DNA from: Marthasterias glacialis
Lineage: Eukaryota; Echinodermata; Asteroidea; Forcipulatida; Asteriidae
Assembly (NCBI GenBank): GCA_911728455.2
Contig: OU452231.1
Span: 2,884,236 to 2,948,235, forward strand
DNA length: 64,000 bases
Direction: 5' to 3'
A program made the position numbers and the translations under genes. Shown in pieces: positions 1 through 13,819 of the stretch (position 1 is the stretch's first letter; each line of letters starts with the position of its first letter). The notes under the pieces were generated by a model that worked only from the letters and a program-made list of their open reading frames with translations, did no database searches and was not told where the DNA came from.

Positions 1-290
1 GCCCAAACAGCTAAACATTGCGAATCTATAATACAGGATTTCTTTTTACTATTTCCATCCACATTACTCATTACGATTTCAGCAAACCAGATTTTGCCCA
101 AACAGCTAAACTTTGCGAATCTATAATACAGGATTTCTTTTTATTCCCAACCACACTACTCATTACGATTTCAGCAAACCAGATTTTGCCCAAACAGCTA
201 AACAGTGCGAATCTATAATACAGGATTTCTTTTTACTATTTCCATCCACATTACTCATTACGATTTCAGCAAACTAGTTTTCGCTCAATT
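1..290. repeat. Tandem repeat, ~93-bp unit, about 3 copies
   Basis: The stretch beginning GCCCAAACAGCTAAACA recurs at 1, 96 and 188, giving units of 95 and about 92 bp that differ by a few substitutions and a small indel. A decayed continuation runs to about 290, and a looser relative of the unit (tattt-ccacc-cacat-gact) appears near 520-560. The array is cut by the window's left edge, so its true length is unknown. A short open frame through it is a by-product of the repeat. Confidence 0.85.
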
Positions 291-2022
291 GAGAACAGCC
301 AAACATGCCAATCTAATGAGGCAGAACTTGGTCATTTGAAAAAAAGTAAGAAAGTTTTGTCGAGTACGAAGGCTGACCTATATAAACTTATGGTAGGGGC
401 TTTGAGAGGCTGTTCATGCTATTTATTAAGAGAACATTGCTGATTTTCAACGGGCAAACCATCGGAAAATAGGTTAAATTAGGAAGAATATCATGCCCGT
501 CCTATAAAGCAGTTCCTTCCAATATTTCCACCCACATGACTCCTTACGATTTTAGCAACCCGTCTTTGCTCAAGCAACCAATATTGCCAATCTTATAAAG
601 ATCTTTCAACTCTTTCCATCCACATAACCCCTCGTTTTGGGTTTTTTGCATTTTAAACGAATACGAACCGATTTCTTTTCACTGCAACGATTATCTGTTT
701 TGCAGTGAGTTAAACCTATCTCAAACATATCAATCATTTGGTATCTATTTTATAATAACTTCTTCTTCTTGACTTGACACAGTCATATTAATTATTAACA
801 TACTCAAACAAAGACAACAGACAAATGACATGAAAACTTCCATCTTGATATGTGCTAAGTGCATTTATTGCAAGAAATTTGGTTTTACCAGAATAAAAAA
901 AAGGCAATGTATATCTGTTAACATATTTTTGGGGGGACAAGTTTGCCAAAGCAGCAGATTGGAATGAATTTATCTGTTCATAATTCTAAGAGGCAGAATA
1001 TTTAATAAAACTTCTGCATCTTGATGCTGTTAAGGTAAATTCACAGAAAATTATGAATAAAACACATCTACGGAATGTAAAGACTTATAAAAAGTACAGT
1101 ATTCAGCCCAAAATATTCGTCATTCTTCATCCAAATGTATCCCTTTGCTGCTCCGATATCTGAATTGCTAGACATCCCCACGAGATTGTCACTTGAACCT
1201 CAAGTACGTAATCTGCCATCCACGCTGACGGTATCATCTCGGTAACATTATCTCCCTCGATGCCAAAACAAAATATTCAAAAGAAGCATTGTATATGACG
1301 CCATCAAAATCTTATAATGAAGTCAAAAGCGACGTCTTTTTTTTGTATAAAACTCAAATCCTGTTTTTGAACTCTCTTTTTTCCCCTCTTCTTCTGGGGA
1401 TGAGATTTCCCCCCTTCTTCGTCTGGAGATGACATTTTGTTTGAACAAGACGAGGGTAGCTCGGTAGGAAAGGTTTTGTATATCATGTTATCCGGCAGTG
1501 GGATATTACTGCGACCACTTGAATTCAAGACTCGTTATTGATAAAAAAGGAAGAAAAAAAAATCGCACATTAGAGTAAACGTACAAGTTAGGTAAACATA
1601 CCCAACAAACTCAAATGGTTTCACGATGGAAGATTTAATTACATTTTGGGGGGACAAGTGAGACATGTGTTGTCAAGAATATCAAATTGCTCTGTCACAA
1701 AAACATGTTATCATATTTTCATATTTCACTTTTGCATTCTGAAATTATGGTTTCTTCTTACAGAAGAAGTGTTTCAGTTATTGTTTTTAAAATCTTCAAT
1801 GCTACTATCCGTTTACATACTTAAGTAATCTGCTGTGAACTAGCATTGATATATATAGCTAGCTCCATGCTGCCGTCTTTTGGTGTAAATGAATGAACAG
1901 ACTTTTCGGGCTTTACACTTGATTACAATTGATTATCAAAAACTTAATTGGATAATAATGATCTAATTAACCATATTTTGATATACTACTCAATTATCAT
2001 CAGACTTATTAAGCCTGATGAT
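291..2022. other. 3' flank of the aminopeptidase gene; no gene seen
   Basis: AT-rich sequence downstream (in gene orientation) of the aminopeptidase stop codon. I see no coding exon, tRNA or clear mobile element. A minus-strand AATAAA at about 862-867 is one possible polyadenylation signal, but nothing else supports it. Confidence 0.5.
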
Positions 2023-2638
2023 CTCAGTGGGTACCAGTGGGTACCCCAGAGAAAGGTCCCGATGATCCTGCAATGTCAAGGTGAGATCTCTGATCATCTA
2101 GGATAGTATGTATTTCAGGGCGATGTGCTGGGATAAGGGGCCAGTGGGTACCCCAGGGAATGGACCTGATGATCCTGCTATGTCAAGGTGAGACCTCAGG
2201 TCTAGGATAATAGGTATTTCAGGGTGAGTGCTGGGATGGGGGGGGGGGGGGGGGCAGTGGGTACCCCAGGGAATGGACCTGATGATCCTGCTATGTCAAT
2301 GTGAGACCTCAGGTCTAGGATAATAGGTATTTCAGGGTGAGTGCTGGGATGGGGGGGGGGGGGGGCAGTGGGTACCCCAGGGAATGGACCTGATGATCCT
2401 GCTATGTCATAGTGAGACCTCAGGTCTAGGATAATAGGTATTTCAGGGTGAGTGCTGGGATAGGGGTGGCAATGGGTACCCCAGGGAATGGACCTGATGA
2501 TCCTGCTATGTCAATGTGAGACCTCAGGTCTAGGATAATATGTATTTCAGGGTGAGTGCTGGGATGGGGGGGGGGGGGCAGTGGGTACCCCAGGGAATGG
2601 ACCTGTTGATCCTACTATGTCAAGATGAGACCTCAGGT
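2023..2638 (-). repeat. Minisatellite made of copies of the aminopeptidase last exon
   Basis: Six further copies (about 104-114 bp each) of the aminopeptidase terminal exon lie head-to-tail directly after its stop codon on the minus strand. Landmarks recur in every unit: plus-strand GTGGGTACCCC (or ATGGGTACCCC) near 2037, 2144, 2256, 2368, 2473 and 2580, and the GATCCTGCTATGTC block. Read on the minus strand the units still encode SHIDIAGSSGPFPGVPT-like peptide and end with the same CCTAG stop. The unit starts at the exon's TCTCAT and ends about 8 bp past the stop (ACCTGAGG). Units differ mostly in a C tract (plus-strand G runs up to ~19) that replaces the GGCGCC of the real exon and breaks frame. 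No copy but the authentic one has the pyrimidine-rich acceptor, so these lie in the 3' UTR or 3' flank. Confidence 0.93.
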
Positions 2639-5600
2639 CTAGGATAATAGGTATTTAAGGGTGAGTGCTGGGATAGGGGCGCCAGTGGGTACCCCAGGGA
2701 ATGGACCTGACGACCCTGCTATATCAAGATGAGAGTACTTCAATGGCACTTTGGAGTCAATTCCATGCTACAAAGAAACAGAAAAACAAAACAAAAACCA
2801 TTGGTTACCATTGTATTTGATGATTTAGGAGAAAGATATCACTCAAATAGATCTAGAAACATTTAACTGTTTTTTTTATTTTAATTTTTTTAAACTGATT
2901 ACTCAAATAAACTTGATCAAATTATAACCAAATGTCTAAACCGATACGCTGTTTTTTCCTCTTCTTATATTAATACAGCTGATCCTATCTGTTACATGCA
3001 GCATTGTTGAACCAGGCCTCTATCACACCCACACATGCCCCCAATAACCACGACAAATACTGCATTACTTGTTGTTTTTATGGGGTTTGTTTGGTCAACC
3101 TTGGTGGCATTCATCTCTACATTCTAGTAGGTCGTACGGCTATAATTATCCTGTTTATCCAAACAAATCAGTGTTTTCTCGCAAAAATCACACTCAGTAG
3201 ATCCTCTGGGACTTGCAGGCAAGTGGGAAAACACAAATATCAAATATTTATGGCTAGTGATCGGCTAAAGTCAATCTTCAGGAGAAGGAGCGGAAATCAA
3301 AGAGATTAAGTTAAAAGCACTGAGGAAATATACGAGGATTAAGCTAATCCAACAGTTAAGACGTTTTGGGGTTTTCCCATTCAATGAAACTGGGGTGCTA
3401 CAAATTACAAAGCTTTATGTCACTAATCAGATAAATATTGTGTTGTTTTTGCCCCTATAGGTTTTTGTAGTTATGGTAAATGTTTACATCATGATTAAAA
3501 CATTGACTTAAATGGTGTGCATATATACAACTGGGGAGACAAGGACAAAGTGTTTTGACCTATCAACTAAATCACTGCAATAAATTTGGGGAAGGGCAGG
3601 ATGCTGACAATCTCAAACATCTAATGCAAACTGGAACACATAAAGATTTGGGTTTAAGGTAATGGGAGGGTCAGTATCAGTAAATATCAAACATCTTTAT
3701 TCAAATTTAATCTAACAAAGTTTGTGGCAATGTCAACTCAGAAATACATGGGAAAGCCCCTTTTACTCTAGACATATTTCCCACGAAATTCCCAGGAATA
3801 TTTGGTTGAGCTTTAAAATTGCTAACCTGGCAAACTCCTGGGACATATATGTTTCCTGGGAAATCTTTACATCTGCTTGGGAGTAGGGTTAGGCAAGATA
3901 TCCCTTGGTTAAGCGAGATAGCCCTGGGTTTAGACAGATAACCCTGGGTTAAGCAAGACCCTTGGTTAAGCAATATAACCCTGGGTTAAGAGAGATATTA
4001 AGCGAGATAATCATGGGTTTAGCGAGATAACCCTGGGTTCAGCGAGATAACGCTGGGTTTAGTGAGGTATTCCTGGGTTAAGAGAGATAACCCTGGGTTT
4101 AGCAAGATAACCCTGGGTTAAGCAAGACCCTTGGTTAAGCGATATAACCCTGGGTTAAGCGAGATATTAAGCGAGATAATCATGGGTTTAGCGAGATAAC
4201 CCTGGGTTCAGCGAGATAACCCTGGGTTTAGTGAGGTATTCCTGGGTTCAGCGAGATAACCCTGGGTTTAGTGAGGTATTCCTGGGTTAAGAGAGATAAC
4301 CCTGGGTTTAGTGAGGTATTCCTGGGTTAAGAGAGATAACCCTGGGTTTAGTGAGGTATTCCTGGGTTCAGCGAGATAACCCTGGGTTTAGTGAGGTATT
4401 CCTGGGTTAAGAGAGATAACCCTGGGTTTAGTGAGGTATTCCTGGGTTAAGAGAGATAACCCTGGGTTTAGTGAGGTATTCCTGGGTTAAGAGAGATAAC
4501 CCTGGGTTTAGTGAGGTATTCCTGGGTTAAGAGAGATAACCCTGGGTTTAGTGAGGTATTCCTGGGTTAAGAGAGATAACCCTGGGTTTAGTGAGGTATT
4601 CCTGGGTTAAGAGAGATAACCCCGGGGTTTAGCATACTGAGTTTGAAATGAACATGGGGTGGGGTTAAAATTCCCCAGTAATTTCCTAGGGTTTTTATTT
4701 CCTAGGAATTGCAGTGTTAGTGTGAAACTGGCTTTAGATTTATTTGGGGAAACCGGACGGGCAGATTCAGGAAATCTTATAAATCAAACTTCAAACTGAA
4801 ACTCCGGAGGGTAACGAGTCTCTTCTACACAGGCATATGGTTTGATTTGAGAATAAAGATGGAAAAAGTCATTGTAGATACCTTAAGAATGTAGATTGCT
4901 AGTTACTGAAAATAAATAAGGAGTAGTAATCCCTTTAAGAAGAGGTTAATGTCCCCAAGACTCTTCTGATTGCTTGGATGAATCTCCTTATGCATAGTTA
5001 GTAATGACAGTGGAACATACGACACCAGGGACTATATAGCTCCGATAGCTCAAGTTGCATTTCAAGTCACTGACCATAGGGTCAGGAAAACCAAGACAAG
5101 CCAAACACATGGATGTTAGGTTTATTTTCTCTTTATTTTCTTTGGAGGGGAGCCACTTGTCATACAAGTTTCTGTCAACTTGAAACCTGAATGAGTCCCT
5201 TACTATTGTCAAATATAAATTACAATTTTGTGAGCCAATGTTTTGTATAATTTGATAACCCTCTCCGATTAACAATTTGTTTTCATTCGAAGATTATGCT
5301 CTACTTTACCATAAGATGATCAGAGGAGGAAGTTTTTTAATTCCTAGGATGATAGGTATCATGGTACAATGCACAAGGCTACCCTGGAATAAGACGAGGG
5401 AAAAAAGGCAGCCCAAGGCAACATTTTTATATGGATTGATGTCTAGAAGAAAATCAATCGAATCTCCAGGGTACACAGAGTGCTCCACTGAGCACAGCGA
5501 TGATTCAGATACAGCGAGATGAGTATTTCACTGTTTGTATTGACTACCATTTGTATTTAATGTAGTAGGCTTATACTGTTTGCTATGCGGGTATGGCTGT

Positions 5601-8600
5601 CGTAGAAGCTGTGTTGGGTTAAAGAATCAATCATTTATTCTGGTAAAATGTTCCCGCCCTATTTTTGGAACATCAGTTTATAGCTGCTTGGTGATGTTAA
5701 AAGGCAGAATGTAACACTACAAAACTAATTCTGTTTGCGTATCGCTCATGGAGCTTTTGACTTTAAAATTCTTACTACATTTACAGATCATATTATTATT
5801 TTATTATTATTATATATTTCTGGTGATGAAACCAAGGATTCCTCAAAAGCGCATACTGCACTGTAGCTCGCAAGCCTGAAGAAACCTGTTGGGTAGAAGA
5901 TGATGAAGAAATATTCAGTTTTAGAGGTGGGAGGCAAACCCCAGAGAAATACTCCGGGGGAAAACCCACTGGCGGGATTCGAACCGGGTACACCAGAGGT
6001 GAAAGGCGAGGAAAGTACCGCTACGCCAACCTGACCACCCTGTTCTTACTATAATCATAAATGATATATTCATACAATTTGTTTTGGAAAATTCCTGGTT
6101 CAGAAATCTGTCTATGTAAAACCGATATGATGAACTTGTGTTTGGCCTATCCGCACTAATTGGGCCATATGGTGTGACATTTTTATAAAAAAATGGGAGG
6201 TATTCCTATGCACATTCCAAATCACTTCAGGATTGTGCAAACCAAACAGCAAGACAAATATACCTGTACTTACGTAATAACTCGGGATCAACTTCAAGAT
6301 GATTATGTTTGTAACGTGGCTATGTTGAACATTCATTCCACACACAAATGACGAGAAAGTGGTGACTATATAAACTGTTTCACAAAACTAATTGTCCCTT
6401 TACAATGTGGTCGCTGTTATCTTTCCAGGCAAAACCAAGACAACTGTCTAGGAATTCAAGAAACTATAGCGAGTTATCTTGAAGATATTATGTTTGTAAC
6501 ATGGACAGAAATTTTGTCACAATTCGTCTATGTTACGAACTAACATTCGAAGTGTCTTAAAACCCTAAAAGTTCTCATTGTTTTGACTGATAACCATTAA
6601 AAGGGGGCCATTGGTCTAAATGATTATGAAGTAACATTTGAGTAAATCAATTCACTAATTATTATTCTTATGACTTTCCAGTCAATTTCAATTTAAAATG
6701 TATGTCAATACAAACAAAATGTCTTTTATAGATGACCCTGTAATTTCTTAAACAGTTAGACATTTTTCATATTGTTTGATAAGCACAAGCAGTATAAGCA
6801 GAGACATATACAAAAACAAAATACAGGGCAAAGTATTGTTTTTTTTACCCTTCCAGTCTCAGTCCAAAGGTTATCTTAATAATGATAACAATAATACGCA
6901 GTTCTTATATTGCGCTTTATCACGCCCGATGGGCGTCTCAAAGTGCTCAGTGCTTTTTTTTTTTTTTTTGCAAGGTATGCAGAGTTACGTTTTGAAGTAT
7001 GAGACCTGTTCTTTTACATAGCACCATGTAACGATTTACAAGGTGCTGTGGCGCAATCTGCAGCCGATCAAACCAGGAACATCGGGGCGAACCCCTTCTC
7101 TCTGTGATAAGTGTACTGGGTTCTTTTACATGCATTACACAACACGGGGGGGCCTAGGGTTTTACGTCCCGTCTGAAGGACGCAGCAATAATGGTTAAGT
7201 GTCTTGCTTATAAGGACGCAAGTGTTGTGACTGGGACTCGAACCCACACTCTGCTGATCAGAAACACCAGAGCTTGAGTCCGGTGATCTTATCCGCTCGG
7301 CCACGAAACCTCACATGAACCCATACACTATTTCAGCAAACAGTGTGTCAAATCACTGTGTCAAAACACAAGACTAATTATGAAAACACAAATTCCAATA
7401 CCTGTGGTCAATGTGATGCCATTAACCGTGGATGAATTACCAATTTTGCTTGTATTCACATGTTCCGTCTCAGCAATGATTGAATTAAAAAAAAAAAAAG
7501 CGTTATTTAAGAATCTGAAATCCGATAAAGATTCAGTCGTGAGTAATCCCTCGAGTACACCATCCAGCATCCTCTATTGAATCAGCGAATAAAAAAAGAC
7601 ACTCCCATAAGTATCCCACTCTGTCATCAGGAACTTCTTCAACTGACCATCTAACACCTTCGACATGAGTCTAAGGAAAGCCTTTGCTCCAATGCTTACG
7701 TGTTAGCAATTATGCAAAGCTACTTCGTCGGTCTTGCTGTGAGGTGTGATGCTACTGAGGCAGGTGAGCCCACCCCCCTAACCTTCCGATTGAAAAGAAC
7801 CAAGATATTTACTGTCACCATGCCAATGAACTAACAATAATAAGTACAGTTGACAGCAGTTAACAAGATTCAAGCCAATATATATTTATTTTCCCTACCA
7901 GCTCCACGGAATCGATATTATTTCCCTATATCAAATGAAATTATGCTGCAAGCAGTACACAACCAGAATGTGAAAAAAAACCACATGAACCATTTCTAAT
8001 CATTTATTTATAACCTGTGCTCAGACGTTTTCAATGATTCAAAACATTTTTCGGTCAACAAAATGCCAAGAAGTGGGATGACTTATTCAACAGTCAGAAA
8101 AATTACCAGATCATCAATCATTACAAAATACATGATGGAATAATAAGACAGTACTTATATAGAGACTGTGGGCAGGTGAGTAGAATGTGGGAGTGTGACT
8201 GATGATAACACGGGGCTTAAGGCCTGGGATGATATAGACTGTATCATCAATTGGAAATGGTTACAACACAAGAGAGTAGAGACAGTGGGCATTAGGGAAG
8301 CTCTCCTACCCCTGGGCTGAGTTTTTATCATGGTCAGTGGGGGTGGTAATGTCATACACAAACAATCTAATAACAAGGATGCTGTTACGTCGGCATATTT
8401 GTCTACTATCAGTGTTGTATTTGTTTGCAACGTTTTATCTTTAATTTCAGTTTATGTTGCACAATGACCTTGGTAGAATGAGGAGTGTTATCTGGGTAAT
8501 GATATTTACCTCGTCCTTGTAGATACTATTTGTAAATCTGTCTGTTCATCTATCTATAGATCTATAACCGGATATCTTCCCGGATTCGATCACAAATATA

Positions 8601-11600
8601 AAAGAATCTATGGTCAGACGGTCAGTTTGTACACATTTTTTAATGCGTACTTTCTTCATTGGTCCTTCCTCTATACCAGCATTTTCATGGGGAGTGGGGG
8701 ACGGGGGGGGGGGGGGGGGGGGGGGGGAGGCCTTCATGGATGCCATTTTGCACACTGACCATTCCTTTCAGGGGGTTTAAAGCCCCAGCTTAACATTGGT
8801 AAGAACGAAAACATAAATGTTCACAGATTAACATTAAATATAAAGATGAGGAGTGGTAGAAAACCTTCCTAGAAATATTTCTGACCGAAGGGCTATCGTT
8901 TTTTAATGATGAATGAAATACGATCCAAAATTACTTTTCGTCTATGTGAGACCAAAACTTGGTCTGGAATGCGTACGAAAATACTGAATGCATTTTTAAC
9001 CGTTTTTTAGCAAATGAAACAACGAAATGGGCTAATATTTTGACAGGTTGGTTTCATTACATACATCTTGATTTGTGCAAAGAATAGAAGCATTTACAGT
9101 CAGTTTACCAATGTTGAGCTGGGCTTTAAAGAAGCCATCTTGCAGACTGAAATTATTATCTACAACGGTTAATGTTTCAATGTTTCTTGGGATCAAAAGG
9201 CTTGCCTGCAGCTATGCATCTAAAGGTGTAGAACTAGAAGCCTGTGTGTCAGGTCATGAACAATTAACGTGCAAAAATGTGCTTCAAGAAAACAGAGTTG
9301 GAAAGTTTGTTTGTTTTTCAGAAATTTATAAGTCAATGTAGGTAACTTAAATTCAGCTTTGGATAGAAAAACTTGTCTTGTTAGTGTAACTCTAACAACA
9401 TGCAAAGTTACAGTGTTGTATTACTGATGATGCTGAAGGATCGCGTCAAAATACTTGCATTTTGACACGTGTGTACTATAGCGCTGGCTCAACCTCGCCA
9501 CCATGGGCAGCGTGTTGCCCACGTTCGTCCTGGAAAAAAAAAAATACGCGTGCCGCGTCGATACCAACCTCGTTCCCAGAGGTAATTGATCTTGCCGCGT
9601 CATTTTTTATTTTTGGTACCGAGGTTGGCTCGATCATTACCACTTGAATTGTGAAAAGAAAATCTCCCATAATATAGGATTTTTAATTAGGTCTGTGGCC
9701 TATCCTGCAAAAGTGGCATCATTAATCATAGAGCAACTGGTTCCCTCTCATTCTTCTTTGATTTGTGACCTGTCTAACTGTATGCAGTTTATGGTGACTG
9801 CGTAAAACAAATCATTTGAACTAAGATCGCGTAAAAACAAATCATTTGAATTATGATCGCGTCAAAATACTTGCATTTTGCCAGTCAACCATCAAATAAC
9901 AAACATTAAACCCAAATAAGAGTGCTTAAAAGAAACAAAGTTTAAATGTTCTGAGTTTGCTGAATTAATTCAGTAAAAGATGATCTACCTGTAGTTGCTT
10001 AAGAGTGCTTGACCACTGAGGGTCAGAGGTCAATGTACTCAGCAATCAGCATTTCTACATGTATATTGACTATGAAAGTCCCACAAGCTGAATCATCCAA
10101 CTGCTCCTCGCCTCACAAGGTGAACATCTATCAGTCTGTCTGTTTGTCTTTTTGTCTGTCTACAAGTTTACCATGTCTATTATTCCATTCCAGCCTGCTT
10201 TCCTCCTAATAAAATGAATACTTTTTCTGTTTGTTTGTCTATCTGTCTGTTCTACTATGAGATTTCCACCTGGACCTTTCCATTCCCTTTTATCACATGA
10301 AGTTAGTCCAGAAGTCCCCTGTGAGTCTGTTGTTTGTTTATCTGTCTGTCCTTCTATGGGTTTCTCATATCTACCAGTACCTTCCTCTTCGATCCCTTTT
10401 CCTTTTCTCATCATAAAGTGAATCCTCTGTCAGTCTGTCTGTTTGTCTTTCTGTCCTTATATCCCATGTCTACATTTCCATTTCCCTTTCTCATCATGAA
10501 ATGAATCAACTGTCAGTCTGCTCGTTTGTCTGTCTGTCTATCGTACTCATATCTGCGTGCACCATTCTCTCCCTTTCCTCTCCCGTAAGGTGAACGCTCT
10601 GCCGTCCCCAGCATGACCCAGATTATCTGACCCCCTTGGGACAATCCCGTTATCAAGTTACCTCCCTCTTTTGACGACATCAGTTAACCCTCCTGCCTCT
10701 TTTACATCAATATACTACAAATATAGCAAATACAGACTGACAGGCACAACAGTGACTTCACAGCCTGATGTTCTGATCAACCTCATCATGACTTGGCCAC
10801 GTAATAACAACTCGAGTAATAACAATCCCTGTGGCAAGTTTTGTTTTGATGGTAGCGTGTGTCACGAGGCTAGTAATAAATGGTAGTGTATTAAATCAGT
10901 GCCAAAATACTGGGCTGATTGATACATTATGATGTGTAACGGATTGTCAACTGATTTAACCTTGATATAAATCCCACCGTGCTCAAACACTAAAAAGTAT
11001 TTCACCATCATGTACTTCAAGTCCTGTCAACTAATTTTTCGTAACATAAGACCAAGCTTTACTGTAACATAACATACAAAAATTATAATAATAAAAATAA
11101 AAAATAATCTAAAATTAATTTTGAAAACAATTTTATGAAAAAATAAAATAAAATATATATATATATATATATATATAAAACTAGTAGGGTTGATGGCCTT
11201 AGCTTTCGATCCAAACCGGACCTTCGTCAGAGGCAAAAACAAGCACAAACATAAAAACAGATCCATTTATAGAAAAACCTTGGGATTAAAATAGATGGAG
11301 AGTATCCAAAATAGGCGGGAAAAAGACAACCAATCAAAGTTAATTAAAGACAGACAAAGAGATTGTTGATGACCAATCAAAATACAGCAGTGTGGACAAT
11401 GGGATGTCCAGTGGTCGGTTAGTACAAAAAGGAGATTAGTGAACAAAGGAGGAAAGCTGCATGGTGGGAAATGCGGCTGACATGAAAGGACAGGATTATT
11501 TACTCACATGAGGGAGGTGATTAAGGGTAATCTCCCTAAATAAAGCAGTAGAAGTGTTAACATTGAATAATAGAGAGGGGGCTATAATGAGAATACTATA

Positions 11601-13779
11601 TTGATAATGTAAAAGCATGGAAATAAAGTAGTTATTTGCCAAGAGGAATTATTTAACACCTGTGTTTATGTTTAATCCGAATGGTTGGATTGTTCGGAGT
11701 TTGTGAATCCAGTGGGATTCTCTGAGTTTACGATGTGAATCGTCGCCGTTGCAGGCCTCAATGACAGTTAGTTCCACATCTTTGACACTATGATTAGGAC
11801 TATTAAAGTGGATAGATACTGGGTACAGTTTTTTGGTCTTTATGGAGGAGACATGGTTCGCAAAGCGAAGACTAAGTTTGGTCTTTGTCTCTCCCACATA
11901 CTGTACTCCACATCTCTTACATGATATGACATAAATGACATTTGGGGTTTGGCATTGGGAGTTGGTCTTGATTTTGTAGGTGAAGCCAGTGCTGTGGCTT
12001 TTAACCTGTACAGTGGGTTTGATATACATACAAGTCTTGCACTTAGAGCGGGTGCAGTGGTGACAACCCTGTATGTCTTGTGGGGAGGGAGTTTGGCCTG
12101 TACCTGGGGGGAGTTTTGCTCTAACTAGAATGTCACCTAGGCTCTTAGGGCGACGAAAGGCGACCATGGGGCGCTCAGAAATTGCTGAGCGCAACCTGTT
12201 GGAGGAGTGGAGAATTGGCATGTTGTCATTGATTATAGATGACAACTTGGGTAACCTAGGGTGGAAAGTAGTGACCAGAGCAACTCTATTGGTCGGGGTT
12301 CTCTTGGTGCCCGTGTTGGTCAACAGAGTATGGCGGGGTATGCCAAAAGCTCTGTTGATGGCAAGTTGAACCCTTCGTTTGCTATGGCCCCTAGAAACAA
12401 GGTGGTGCCTTAGGTCAGATGAACGCCTTTTGTATAGAGTATCTGTGGAGCAGATACGTCTTATACGTAAGGCTTGACTATAGGCAATTGCCTCCTTGCA
12501 ATGGCTAGGGTGGCAGCTATTAGAGAGAAGATATTGATGGGTGTCAGTGGGTTTGCTATATACATCTGTCACAATACCATTAGGGGATTTAGTTATAGTC
12601 ACATCTAGAAAATTCACGCAGGTAACAGAGAAATCGGCAGTGAATTTAATGGTGGGGTGGAATGAGTTTATATGGTCAATGAATTCTTCCAAGCTATCTT
12701 GGCTACCACACCAGATAGCGAAAATGTCATCAATAAATCTCCACCACACGAGTGGGCGGTTGGGAGCAGAAGACAATAGTTTGTCTTCTAAGTCAGACAT
12801 GAACAAGTTAGCATATGAAGGCGCCATTTTAGTACCCATGGCAGTACCTTGTGTCTGTAAGAAGTGCCTTTCTGTAAAAGAAAAGTTATTCTTAGTTAGG
12901 ATGTGGCTGATGAGTTCTGTAAGGTGTCTCACAGAGGGGCGGGTTTGTTTGTTGGCTCGGAGTACAGAACCACATGCCTTAATTCCTTCTTTATGAGGTA
13001 TGTTAGTATACAGTGACGATACATCTAGAGTCACCAGAAAAGCAGAGTCAGGTATTTTGTGTTTGATACCCTCCAATTTACAAAGAAAGTCAGTGGTGTC
13101 TCTGATGTATGAGGGAATGCGAGGTACGAGTGGGTTTAGAAAGCTATCAACAAATTCAGAGATACGTTCTGTGGGGCTGCCATTGCCAGATACAATGGGA
13201 CGGCCTGGGTTGTTAGGCTTGTGTATCTTCGGTAAAAGATAGAAGCGTGCTGTACGGGGATCCTGTGGGAGAAGGTAGTTAAGTGTATCCTTGTCGATAC
13301 CCTTAGCATTGTGAATGCTTACGAGGGTGTCACTGATTTGTTTGGAGAATGAATGAGTGGGGTCAGTGTCACATTCAACATAGTGATCAGTGTTACTGAG
13401 CTGTCTGAGGCCCTCAGCTATATAGTCATCTGTGTTCATGACTACAACTGCGGACCCTTTGTCAGCACGTTTGATCACTATGTTAGGTGACTGCCGAAGT
13501 TGAGTTAAGGCCTTGCGTTCCTCTTGGGGGAGGTTATTAGGTACTCTGGTATTGGCAACCTTAAGCACCTCAGTGTTAACTGAGTTGATGTAAGTGTCCA
13601 AAGCTACATCTCGGTTCTTTGGGGGTACCCAATTGCTCTTTTCTTTGAAGCGATTGCGAGCAGGCTGAGTGGCCTCAGATGACTCATCATCTGTTGAGGG
13701 GTCTACATGAAAATATTCACGTAAACGTAGCCTGCGATTGAATTGGGCAATGTCTTGTTGTAAAGACAGCTGGTTGGGT

Positions 13780-13819
<40 letters not shown>

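Noticed and set aside
3004-3309. 101-codon plus-strand frame
   Set aside because: Lies in the last aminopeptidase intron, shows no recognisable motif, and its length is within chance for AT-rich DNA.
3886-4632. CRISPR array or telomeric repeat
   Set aside because: Repeat units abut with no unique spacers, the host is eukaryotic, and the TAACCCTGGG unit is not a simple telomere hexamer.
7200-7312. tRNA gene candidate (box A and box B present)
   Set aside because: The tRNA-like part is the head of a dispersed SINE with body and LINE-type tail; the same holds at 27.9, 33.0 and 37.0 kb. No cloverleaf with a proper acceptor stem was found.
12073-13242. Plus-strand frames of 80-151 codons
   Set aside because: They lie antisense to the Penelope-like coding frame and are shadows of it.
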